From Delphinus delphis (taxonomy: Eukaryota; Chordata; Mammalia; Artiodactyla; Delphinidae): a stretch of DNA of 64,000 bases. The position numbers and the translations under genes are program-made. The notes below the pieces were generated by a model. It ran no database searches, had not been told where the DNA came from, and saw only the letters and a program-made list of their open reading frames with translations. Of this stretch, positions 34,701 to 46,700 are shown in pieces. The stretch lies in assembly GCF_949987515.2 (NCBI RefSeq), contig NC_082698.1:761501-825500 (forward strand). The letters run 5' to 3'. The stretch's first letter is position 1. Every line of letters begins with the position of its first letter.

Positions 34701-37700
34701 CCGCCTTCCGGGGGGACGGCCCTTGCTTCCTGGAGACCGCCAGCCGGGGCCTGGCTGGACCACGCAGCCCTGTCCCTCCCGACTCTGGACGTGCCAGTCT
34801 CTCTGCTGCCTAGGGGTGGGGGCTCGTCCCTCGGCCACCTGAGCACGGACCACGAGGTCCTGTGGCCGGTCCTGCCTGCATCTTCTGCGCCTCGCACCTG
34901 GGTGACCTTCAAGGCTGCGGCCTTTGGGAGACGCTCGAGGGGCTGACGCCAGCTCAGGGCACACGTCCACAGGGCTATGCCTTTGGCAGCCCCAGGCCCC
35001 CTCCCTCCTGGCCGGCTCCACAGCCCTGAGAGAGGCGCTGGACCCCGGTCAAGCGGGAGGGGCGCTCCAGACCCCGGCACTACCCTCAGGAGGCGCGGCT
35101 GAACAAGTCCCTCGGGACGTCTTTCGACTTCAGCTGCACCTGGGAGCACGGTTCACCGCACGTGATGTGTACCTTAAAGTAGCGTCAGAGACTGAGGGCA
35201 ACGTGGTGCTCAGCACCTGGACGGCATTGCTGAGGGCCGCCCTTCTGATCCTGAAACGCTGAGTCACGAGTTCACAGGTGTTGGAGCCGCTGCTGGGGGC
35301 TCACCAGGCACCCCAAGGGCCCAGGTCCCTGCTTCTCTGGCCCCTGAACCTCGCACCGCTGGTCTGGGCACCGACCCCGAGCTGCGAGCGCCCGGCCGCC
35401 TTGGCCAGAGCCTGGACCCGTAGCGAGTCCCATGTCCAGTGGATGGTGGGGGCCCTTCAAGCCTGCACACGTTTGACCACTGGAGTGTGGCCCAGGAAGC
35501 AGGGGTGACCTTCAGAGGGAGCCTGAGAGGACCTGGCTCCCCAGCGCGTTCTGAGGCCAACCGTTCCTCTGACGTGGATCTGACGCGTTTACTGCCAGGC
35601 CCGACGCAGACGAGGTGGGGCCAGGCGGCGCTCTCGGCCCCACTTGCTCACCAGGTCCCGCCTACCTGAGAAAGCTTCCCTGAACCTGCCCAAGGCCCAT
35701 TTTCTCCCAAGTGATAAGAACTCGTACTTGGAATCTATGAAAGGAGAGAGATGGGTGGGAGGAGCCCGTGATGCGGCATCCGTGTCCTTCCAGACGGGCC
35801 CGCGGGCCGAGAGCCCACCCGGTGTCCTGGCCACTTCGTAATCGTCTCTCTCCCCCCACCCCGGCCCTCTGCAGCCCCGGGCTGGTCGGGAGGGAACGCA
35901 CTGTTATTCCTGCAGATTTCAAGACTCTGGGAACACCAGAGCAAAACCCAGCAAAAGCTTACATACCCGAGAAAGACAAACATGGACAAACCAAACCAAA
36001 ACCCACGCCACGACGGTTCCAGAAAGATCCAGAACACAGAGCTGCCTGTGTGGGTCCCTCGTAGGCTAATCTGAGAGGCCATGTTGGGAGAAAGGAGCGA
36101 ACAGACCCCTGCTGTGCTCAGTGGGGGGTGAGGGAGGGGGAGGAGGCACAGGTGGGCACAGACAGATGCACGGACAGGAGGACAGTTACCTGCTGGCCCA
36201 GCGAGCGGCGGTCCTTACCTGGGAGGGAACGAGATGTCCAGTTCATACAGTCTGTCCTTAAAGACAGACAGCTCTTTGTCAAATTCTAAGAGCTGAAGGA
36301 AAGAAACAGAAAAAAATATAGGGTCACTTTGGTTTGCCTCCCAGGGGGCACCAAGAAGCCCTGGGGGAGGGTCTGTCTGCAGCAGGGACCTGCAACTTCC
36401 GGGAAACAGGTGTTGCTCCAGCACCTGCCCTGCACATCACCCGGGCCGCGTGCAGGCCTCCCGAGGGCGGGCCCCCTGGGCGTGTGGCCGGAGAGACCCG
36501 GGGCACCCTGCAAGCCCTTCTGTGCGAGGCCTGCTCCGGACTCAGCCCCTCTGCCGCCGGTGCTGGACCCACACTACCTGTGCTGATTGGCCACGTAGGG
36601 CCACCTCGCCCTGCTGAGACCACGCGGTGCAGCCGCCGTGGGCGCTGGCGTCGCCTCCGAGGTGCCCTCAGGCAGTGTCCAGCAGGGGGGACACCGTTTT
36701 GCCCAAACTAAGTCAAAAGAGTAAGAGCACTGACCTCACACAGGAAGATAAAAAATAAGACCTGGCCCTGAGGGAGCCTTCAGAGCCACACCCCACGGGG
36801 CACCGTGCCCCCAGGAGGGAAGGGCACTGGCGGCGTCTGGCCACCATGGCCACGCACACCCTGGGGACGCGGTCGTCACTCACGTGCCCTGCAGCTGTGC
36901 GGGAGCCCGAGGCCACACCCGTCCTCTCCCTCTGCTACCTCACCCATCACTCCCAGAGCGTGCAGTTAGCGGTGCCGTGCCACAGCAATTACCTACGCCA
37001 CCTGCACGTGGCCCTCGCCGCTGAGCCTGCGTGCACCAGGCCAGCCATCGGCCGGTCAGAGGGAGGCACAGCTGACACCTCCCCCGGCAGGAGCCCTTGA
37101 TGGCGTCTGTGGTTTGCGTGGGGGGATAAACCAAAGCTCCTTTTGCATAGACGGGACCACTTCAGACACAGCTGCCTGATTTCAGTCTCACACAGGGTCC
37201 TGCAGCATCCTGGACACACGGAGACGGGGGCACAAAGAGCCTCAGACCCTGCCTGGCGAGGCTTGGATACTGGACCCCACAGGTGACACTCGTGAGCCCG
37301 TATCTGCTGCGAAGAAGCACCCGTGGCAAACCTCACCCCACTCAGCACCCCCTGGCGGCCATGCCAGGGGCCCTAGGGGTGCAGGGCCAGGAGAGGGGAT
37401 GCAGGATGGGGAGGGGCATGGGGTAGGGGAAGGGTTTTGGGATGGGGGAGGGAGGCACAGGGCAGGAGCTGTGGGTGCGGGAGGGGAAGGGCGGGGGCGG
37501 GCATGGGGGGGCGGCCGAGCCCCTCAGCTTCCCGGCCCCAGTGGCCCCTGCCTCTGCATCGAGGAGAAACACACCCCACTTCCAGGGAGCAGCCCAGGCC
37601 AAACAGCTTCTGGAAGGCTGCAGAGTTAGCACCTCAGGGGTGCCGGGGATGGAGGAGAACTGTGTGTGTGTTGGGGGGGGGTGAAGCATGAGCGTGAGGC

Positions 37701-40700
37701 CTGGACCAGTCCTGTGCTTACACGTGTTTGCACGCATGTGGGCCTAGAGATGCCCTCGCATCACACTCGCAGGTACACACTCCCCCGCGGAGGCCGGCGA
37801 GCACGCCTCATCCACAACGCTCCGAGCGTGAATTCCTGGCCTTCGCAGGTCAGACGGGAAGACAGCCGTGATGCTGCGTGGCGGCTGCAGGCAGGCGCAA
37901 CCGTCAGGAAAGGTGCATCCACGGCACCCCTGACGACTGGCCTCCTCCCCCCAGAGGACTCGGTCCAGCACCTGGGAACCTGCAGGCGGCGAGCGGCCTG
38001 AGCCTCGCCCACCGAGAGCTGCCAAGCCTTTCAGCTTCTCCCAACTTTAACTCAGACTCTTGAGAGAAGAAGAGGAACATCCTGGACACGGTAAGTCCGC
38101 GAGGCGTCCCGATGGGCTCGCCGCCCCGTCCTGTGCGCGATGGGCACACGCGTGTCTGCAGAGCCCGCACGCTCGTTCAGTGCCGCTGCTCCGGCCCCGC
38201 CGCGGGGCCTCCCGCCGATCCCTCGGTTGGCGGCGGCTGTCGCTCCCACAAGGCCCGCTGCCCGCGTCCTTCCTGTGGGGCCCTGGCACTCGGGCTGCTC
38301 TCCATCTTCGCGTTTGGCGTCCGGCTCAGGACTCGCCGAGCTCCTGAGGACCAGGCCTTCCGGCCCCGCCTTGAGCCTCCAGGCGCTGCCTCCCAGCGAC
38401 CTGTGAGGTCTGCGCGCCGCGCTGGGGTGTCAGCTCCCCCGTCCGGCTGCGTCCGTCCTGACACTTAACTCACCTGTGGAGACTTCCACCTCAGTGACCG
38501 CTGCTAGCGCTTCTCATATCTTTTAATCTGCCTGCTTTTTTCAGGGTATGGTATCTGTTTATGTTTCTGATGCTTTCATGTTTTCAATACCTTTAAATCT
38601 CATAATTTTTATCAAGTATTCAGTTATCTGATGTCTGTGGACTCTGTCTACTGTGGACTGCTTCCTACACGCTTTGTACCCGGGGCTGTGTTTTGTCCCT
38701 GCTGCCCCACGGCCCCCACGGCTCCACGCCCTGAGTCCACGGGAACGATGGGGGATGGAGCCACGGCTGCTGCCACAGGAGGCCAGCGTGAGGTGTTTCT
38801 GATTAGAAATGACAGTGCATTTCTGTTGAAAGGGTAATCTGTATCTCTCTGAGATTTTTCACAAAGTGGTAACCAATTCCACATGTATCTTTAACATTCT
38901 TCTTGATTACAAAGTGAAAAACAGAGCAGGGCGTGTGTAGACAATGATTAAGCGGCAGCTGATCGTACGTATCTGTCAGGCGCTGTCCCGGCTGCACACA
39001 TTCCTCAGTTACTGCAGAGACGCCGCGCTGATAAAGGGAAAGAGCCGGAAAATCGATGCGCCCCGAGCGGGAGCAGTTGCTACACACCCAGAAAACATCT
39101 CTATCCAACAGGCCGAGCGCGGTGGAAACTCACGCGCCCTGCCCTGGGACAGCCGCAGAAAATTTAATCTCTCCAAATCCTCACCAGGGCACTCCATCCT
39201 GCAGCCCTGACAGCCACACTTATAATTAATTATACAATTTCGATGGGAATATCGACTAAACAAAGCTATAAATCATAGAAAAAGTCAATAGGCATGGACA
39301 CATTCAATCATGTCCCGGCCAATGATTACTACTCTTAAAATACAATAATTATTTTCAGAGCCAGCTTGAATTAAATTTCTGTCAGACGGGAACAAGGCTG
39401 GTGGTTGATCAAGGATGCGATGGATTTGGGGGCCGAGGCCGGAGCAGCACATCCATCCTGCTGTGGGCGTCTCGTGTGAAGGTAAGATGTCCTCTGAGGG
39501 CTCTGCAGGCCATGCATCGTCCCCCAGGGGGGTCTGGACGCCCGCCTCCCAAGTGGGACTGACACGCCGAGCTGCCGGGGCAGTTACCGTGGAGCCTCGG
39601 CCCTGCACCACGGGGACGCACGAGGCCGCCCCCTTCCCCGGAGATTCCTGACCCGACAGGCAGGGCCACGGGCCTTCCAGACCCACGTGTAGACCTCGTC
39701 TCTGCTTCGACTCCACTGCGTCTTCTCATCTGAGTCAGCCTCAAACTTCTCCCAGATACTCAAACTAACTTTGCTCCACCTTAAAGGAGCACAATTTCAC
39801 ATGGTGAATAAATACAGAACTAGAGCTTACGTCTAACGGTGACATCTGTAGTTTCCAGGGTGGTGACACATTCTCTAAGTGCTAACCGAGGGCAGCGGGG
39901 ACTCTGGACCCACCGTGACATCCCCGTGCCCCCTCCCCCCCGCCCCGCATACCTGCCTCAGGACCCTGTTTCTCCCTCACACGGTGGACCTTCCTTCTCG
40001 CCAGTGTCCTGGCTCCTTCCAGAATGTTCTGGCCCCCTGGCCACCCCAGCGCCACTCTCTGTGTCCACCGTTCCCCTCCCAGGGCGTCTCCGCTTTCTGC
40101 TCGTCCTGGTAACCACACTGTCCCTGGCTTCGAGGGGCCGTCTCTGTGCTAGGGGCCCTCAAAGCCCACCCCGCCCACCCTACTCCAAGCTCAGAGGGTC
40201 GCACGGCTGCCCAGGGAGCGGACGGCACCCCGAGTCTCCTGGGCACCTCACCCCACACAGGCACACTGAACGCGTCGTGTCCCCAAACCTGCCCCACGTG
40301 TTCCGGGCCTGGGAAGTCACAGGACGGCAGCCAGACACGGCCACGCCCTACAGAGCCTCCCGTCCAGCCCAGCAGGGCCGCAGCTGAGCCGTGAGTGCCG
40401 TGTGCTGAGCCCAGGCGCTGCGGGACACAGCAGGAGCCCACCGCACCGGGACCCGAGGCCCCCTGCGCAGCCGAGCTGGGAACTGGCCGCGGGGACGCGG
40501 GGACGCAGGGACGCAGCACGACAGGCAGGGGGAAGTGTGTGAGGCGGCTCGGAGCATCCGCGGGGGCAGAGGTGCCCCCCGTGCGGCTGCAGGAGGGGTG
40601 GGGGGGTCAGCACAGAGGCCCCGGGCGTGATCCGCGCCTCGGAGGAGAGGTCAGGGTCCCGGGCTTTACCCGACGGCGGTGGGAGGTGGCCAAGGCCCAA

Positions 40701-43700
40701 AGCTGGGCCTGACTGGGTGGGCGTGTGACCAGGCCCGGGCGGGCTCCAGGCTGGGGGTGGACAGAGGGGCAGGGGTCGGGAAGAAGGCGGGGGGGCGACG
40801 GCCGGGGGCGGCAGACTCAGACGTGTGGCGAGTCCAGGCCCAGGAGCTGCCGGACGTGCAAGGCGAGGGAGGCCCGGCGGGGGACGAGGGCTTCCGGGGA
40901 GGACAGGAAGGTAGGGCGGGTTCACGGGCTGGCAGAGTCTGCTGGACATCTGGAGAGCCCCTCTCCACTTAGACGTGAGCCCTCTTCTGAGCGCCTGGCA
41001 CGAGAGCTAGGGGTCCTCCCACACAGAGGCATGGAGCCCCCAGCCGGGCTGGAGCCAGTGCTCGGAGGGGCCTGAGGCAGACGCGAGACAGAGGCACCGT
41101 CCAGAGCTGGAAACTCAAGACCCAACGGGTGACCCGGCCACTCAGGGGCGCCCAGGGCACAAGAGCTGAGCTGGGGGCAGAGGGGGACCAGGGAGCTGAC
41201 CCATGAGGGGTGTGGTCCCGGGGGGGACGCTTCGGAGGCAGGCCCTGAAATCCAAGCACATCCCTGGCCTTTGGGATAAAGACGTCCCTGAGGGGTGACA
41301 ATGGTCTTGGTGGCAAGCAGGTGAGGTGGGGTGAACCGGGAACTGAAAATGGGGACAATGGTACAGACGGCCCCTTACCAGGGCGGGAAGACCAGAAAGG
41401 CCCCCAGGAGGCGGGAGGGGGGAGGCACAGGTGCACACCTGGGCGTGCGGTGAGGCTCCCACAGGCGTCCCGACCGCCCTCAGGCGCCGATGCGTCAAAA
41501 GCAGGCCCAACTGGTGCACAAGAAGTAAAGGGCACCGCAGGTGCAGGGCCCCGTCGGCTCTCCCGCTGCAGGGGCCGTGCCCGCCGGGTGGTCTGAACGG
41601 CAGGCTCACACATACCAATACTTCCCTCCGCGCACACACACACGCACACACGTGCGTTCGAGATGCCCCCGCCAATTTGCACGGTGGTTCTCTTCTTTCC
41701 AAAGGAAGCCCAGGCCTCTGTGGGCCGGCCCTGAACCAGGGGTTCCGCAGCCAAAGCTCCTAGCCCTCTGCCTCTCACCGGGGAGGACCCCAGTGTTGAG
41801 AGCCACACTGGCCGGCACAGGCAGCGAGGCGAGTGGCCACAGCCCAGCCGGCGGCAGGACGCGCCCCCAGGAAGGGCCCAGTGGAGAAGTGACGGGAGGG
41901 TGAGGGTTCAGGAGCCGACCCACAGGCTGTGACGGCACCGGGAAGCATGGCTCTGGGGAAGCGGGGGCGTTGGGAGGGGCCGGGGGCCAGCGCCACCCCA
42001 CAGCAGCTGCTAGGGGACCAGCCGCACGTCGGATGCCAGAGCTCACCGCGGTGCCGTTGTCGTCCCGGAAGACCTCCTGGTTGAAGTAGTCGAAGAGCTT
42101 CTTCTCGAGCTGGAGCATCACCTGCCAAGGGAAGGGCCGTCAGAGCAGGCAGGGCCCCACCTCTCCCGCCGCGGGGCCCACCGGGCACGGCACCCCCTGC
42201 ACCTAGGACAGGCACTGACATTCAGAGCACAGACAGCTGCGCAGGGGCTCACCTTCCGGTCGTTGTCCGACTCTCGGAATATCAGCTTCACGACTTCGTT
42301 GGTGTCGGCGGCCCGGACGGTCTGCATCGTGGCCTTTGTGCAGAGAGTCTGGGAAGGACACGGAAGGAGCTCAGTCCCCGGAGACATGCCAGCCCGCTGC
42401 CCGCCTCCACCGCTCCCCGACCTCGGCTCAGGGGCTCACACCTCCCGTGGAGGGACCCGCGGCTCCAGACACGCGGGGCCGCACACCCGGCCCTCTGCCC
42501 GCCGCCCCAGGCTGCCCCGAGGACCAGGGACCAGGGGGCCTGTGGAGGCTGGGCAGGGAACAGTCTGACTGGCGGTCCTCCACAGCCACAGCGGGAGGGA
42601 CAGTGAAGGGCAGCCAGACAGGCCCCGGGGGCAGCACGGGGGACACAGAGGCCACGCCGGGGGCCCTGGGCAGGGACGCCCACCAGCTGCGGCGGGGCAG
42701 ACGGAAGGGCACGGGTGACAGGCTGACTGCAGATAGGCTGAAAACTCTATTAAATCCAGACTCCTTTAGAAAATCCTCCCTGTCCCAACCTGGGTGTGGG
42801 GCGAGGAAAGGCAGCAGGATGGGGGTTAAACAGGGTTGCTCCCCAGTCAGGACGAGGGTGGAGGCTGGCGCAGAGGCTGCGAGGCCTGGTGCAGTTAGGG
42901 GCACCGCAGGGCCGCACTGACCACACCAACACCGCAGAGACGAAGTGCAGCTCTAAACGGGCTGAGAGACACCCCAGGTGTACGGCAAGTGCCGGCGAGC
43001 ATGTGCGGAGACCAGGCCCCGCACCCCTCCCTTCGGGAAAGTCCATCCACGCGGAGTCCAGAAAGGACAGAGCGGGGGCCGCGGAGGCCAGGTGGGGTGA
43101 GAAGGTCACAGCTGGATTTCAGTTTGTGTGTGAGTTATACCTCGATAGGGCTGTTTTGGAAAAAGCACTAGGTGATTTTTATTAAAAAAAGAAAGAAAGT
43201 AAGACCACCGCAACTGAACTAACGTTGACTTAAAAAAAACCCTCTTTGTCTAAGGAGCCCTCGTGAGGTCACTTCACGGCAGAGACGCGGGGCTCAGAGG
43301 CCGCGGGGCTCAGAGGCTCAAAGCAGCCAGCTTTGCGGGACATCCTCCCGCAACAGGCCCCAGGGCCCGGGGAGGCCCGGAAGCCGGAAGCCGATCCCCC
43401 TTGGGCCGCGCGCTCCAGGACAGGCATTGACATTCAGAGCACAGACAGCTACTCAGGTCAAGCCCCCCACAGTGGCTTCTGGACTCATGTGTCACAAATC
43501 AGTCTGGCCGCCTTCAAACGGCCGGATTAGAACAAGCGCCTGGACCATCCGGCCCAGCGCGGCCACCCTGCCCAGCCCCCGGCGAGGAGGTCACCCCATC
43601 CAGATGCTAATGCGCTTAAGTGGCTTCAGCCCAGTGAATGGGGAGGGCCCGGCAGGCAGACGGCATTGTAGCCTCTCGACGATTCAGGAAATTCATGGTC

Positions 43701-46700
43701 TTCTCCCAAAGGCATCTGCTGGAAACTTTTTAAAAAATTGCTTTATCTCTCGCCACTTCAGACGGGCTCCCAGAGGATAAACATCTGACCGGCCCAGCCC
43801 TTGGAGGGGCCTCTCTCCCACACCCGCCAGGCCTCCTCCCGGGCGGGCCTTTCAATCGCAGTCGTGACCACTCATGCAGAAACCCCTGGGCCAGGGCCTT
43901 TCCGGCTCGCCTGCTTACAGGAAGGCATTTTCCTCTTTTGAAAGGAGAAAACAATTTCCCAAATGTTATCTTAAAGAGCCACGTAAGATTCATTTCACGA
44001 TCAGCAGCGGCAGGAAGGGCACAGGAGAGGCGGCCCAGCACTGTCCTGCTGGCACCCGGAGCCCCTGGTGTTTCACTTGGAATTTAGGGGCACAGGCTGC
44101 TGGGGCGGTGCCCACAGGACCCCACGCCGGTGTCAGCCCAGAGGCGCAGCGTGCAGCGTTTCCTGCGAGTCCCGCAGTCTTACAGCCACTGAATCCGCAC
44201 AGCCCCCTGGGGCTCAGGGCGCCTGTGCAGCTGGCCCCGCTCCTCCCAGGGCTGCCCCCCCCACTGCCCCCATCCCGCCGTCACAAACGCTCCCCACCAG
44301 GGTCCAACTTCTATGCAGACAGAGCCCCTGGGGTCCCCACAGGCAAGCCCACGAACGCGGCCTTACAGAACCCACTCTGCTCTCTGCCAGACTGGCGCGG
44401 GGGTGGGGGGACAGCCAGCCCCGCACCCGAGGACAGGCCCTGGGGTCAGCCAGGAGCTGGTCGGGAACATTCGAGTCTGAGAAGCCTGACCTGGGGGATA
44501 CGGCGGGTTTCAGAGTCTGGGTCACGACGCGCCTTCTGGAAAGTTTGGGCGGTAAGTTTCCGTCTGTGGAGGTCAGAGGCACACCGGTCGTTTTCTCATT
44601 GTAATTACTAGGCTTCTGAATGGTAAATGAAGCCATAAGGCTCTCTTCTGCGCATCCACTTCGAGAGGCAGCAGGCACTAAAAAAGCGTCTCAGTTGCGT
44701 TTACTGATGGCTCGCCAAGGCTTCAGACTCAGGTATTGTGATTCCAGAGACCCGGCTTCTGTCTGGACCCAGCACGCTGGGCCCGGAGGAAGGGGATCCC
44801 CCAGGAGCCCCAGCTGACACACACCCCAAGTTTCCAAAGGACCCAGCGTAGGCTGGGCCGGCGGGCACCTGTGGTCGGCGTCCAGGACGTGCAGTGTATA
44901 CAGGGGGGCACGCCTGGGTCTGGGTGTCGGGGTAACTAGAGAGATGGTGACCGTGTAACGGAGCTAATGGAGCCGGGTTCCAGGTGGAGGGCCCTGGTGG
45001 GGCAAAGGCCGGGGTGGCAGCGTGAGAGGTGGAGACAGGGCCTGAGGGGGGCTGGGGGCAGGCAGGGAATGGCCGGCAGGCCACACGGTGTGGAGGAGAG
45101 CTGAGGGGACGCAACCTGTCTTACAGAGCTCCCAGGCGGCCAGGACAGAAATTCGGGGCTTGCCCCATCGTCACAGGCCTGCCCAGCGGCCCAGCGGGTT
45201 TGTTCTCTCCTCAGAGGCAAAAAGAGAATCAAAACACACTTCCATTCTACCTATTTTCTCCACCTGAGAAAACATAGGAAGCGACGCAGGTATTGGAAGC
45301 ATATTTCGAATGAACACGAATAGCTGGTCTGGCTTCTGTCTGCAAAGCCCGGTGTGGCCTGGGGACTGCGTCTGGGTCTCTCTCCACCGGAGTCGAGAGT
45401 TCCGACATGTGAGCGTGCAGGGGTCTCTGAGGGACCCCGAAGAAGCCCACTGGCCCACAGCCCGAGTGTGGGCCCTGCCCTGCAGGTTCTAGACCCCGCG
45501 GAGGGTGCGGGCACGGGGAGGGGTCAGCAGGCGCTGGGGCTCGCCCCCCAGGGTGCTCCCTGCCAGCCTGGCACGTGGCGCCCTCCCCTCGTGCCCCGCA
45601 GGCCGCTCGGGCCTGCAGACGAGGGGCCGGGCTCAGGGGGCCGCCTCCTGCCCCAACGACGCTCGTTCCCGAGTTATCCTGGCAGCTGTTTACGAGTCGG
45701 ACACAGACTGGGTGCTGGTGGAGGCACGGACCCCCTTCCGGCAGCCAGCCCCCCGGGTCCCTGAGAGCCGCAGGCACCCCCGTTCTCAGCGACGGGCCTC
45801 ACGCCCTGGCTTCTAGGAGGCTCCGAGGAGTGCCAGGGTCCCCGGGACGGCTGGGCCCAGACAGGTGACCAGGAGTCCAAGCTGCGGAGCGTGGTGGGCA
45901 GCAGGGGACGCGCGTGCAGTCCATCCCTGTGGCCTCCTGCCCCCTGCCGCTCTGGTTTCCCCCACACACCTGCACCCGGGGAAGGGGGCTCGTCAGGGCC
46001 TGAGCTCAGAAGCGGTGAGCGGGGTCACTGTCTGGCGTGCCGTCACTCATGGGGCTGCACAGAGGGTGGGGCAGGTTTAATCCTGATTTCAGGCAGCGAG
46101 GAAAACCGGTGTGGCCAGATGACTGCGGCCGTCTCAGGTACAGGCAGTGGCCGACCCCGTGCGTCTCTCCTCAGAGCCCTCTGTGCTCTTCCCCTCCACG
46201 TGGGGAGCAGCGAGGTTTAAACAAAATCAAAACGAACCACCAAGCCACTCTGGCACCCAAATTTAGACACTCCCAGCAGATACTGGAAACGTTCTAGCTC
46301 ATTCTGAGTAAGAGGACAGCACTCCTCTTTTTATTGAAACGCAGACCCCCTGCAGGACGGAACGCGGAGCCCCCATTTCTGCCTGGGCCCCCAGGAGAAG
46401 CTCACACCACGGAACGGGCCCCCAGAAACAGGGACCAGCGGGACCAAGGGCGTCCAGCCCCCTGGAGGTCCAGCATTCTCTCAGCGGCACCCACCTGCCA
46501 GTGACAAGGCCGCTTCCGGTCAAGGGCGTGGGTGGTGAGCCGGCACCTACACGGGGTCCCCCGTCCCCCGCTCAGACCTTGGGGGCTGGATTAACCTTTT
46601 TTTCCATCAAGTGGAAAATACAACAGCCTTGAAATGAAAAATAACCCAAAGAGCAGCTTCCTGACGTTGTGGAGCCCCCCCAGCCCCGCAGGGTCCTCTC

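Larger units (their letters stand above)
26670..36218 (-). other. INPP5A: INPP5A intron with CA-rich tract
   Basis: 9.5-kb intron. Contents: candidate conserved blocks at 27465-27625 and 30040-30340, an 18-bp palindrome at 31341, and the CA-rich tract at 33030-33735. Elsewhere GC-rich DNA with nothing recognised. Confidence 0.75.
36293..42046 (-). other. INPP5A: INPP5A intron with candidate conserved cluster
   Basis: 5.8-kb intron. Contents: a G-rich tract at 37395-37452, an AT-rich patch at 38505-38640 of unclear origin and a candidate conserved cluster at 38780-39420. The remainder is GC-rich with nothing recognised. Confidence 0.75.
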
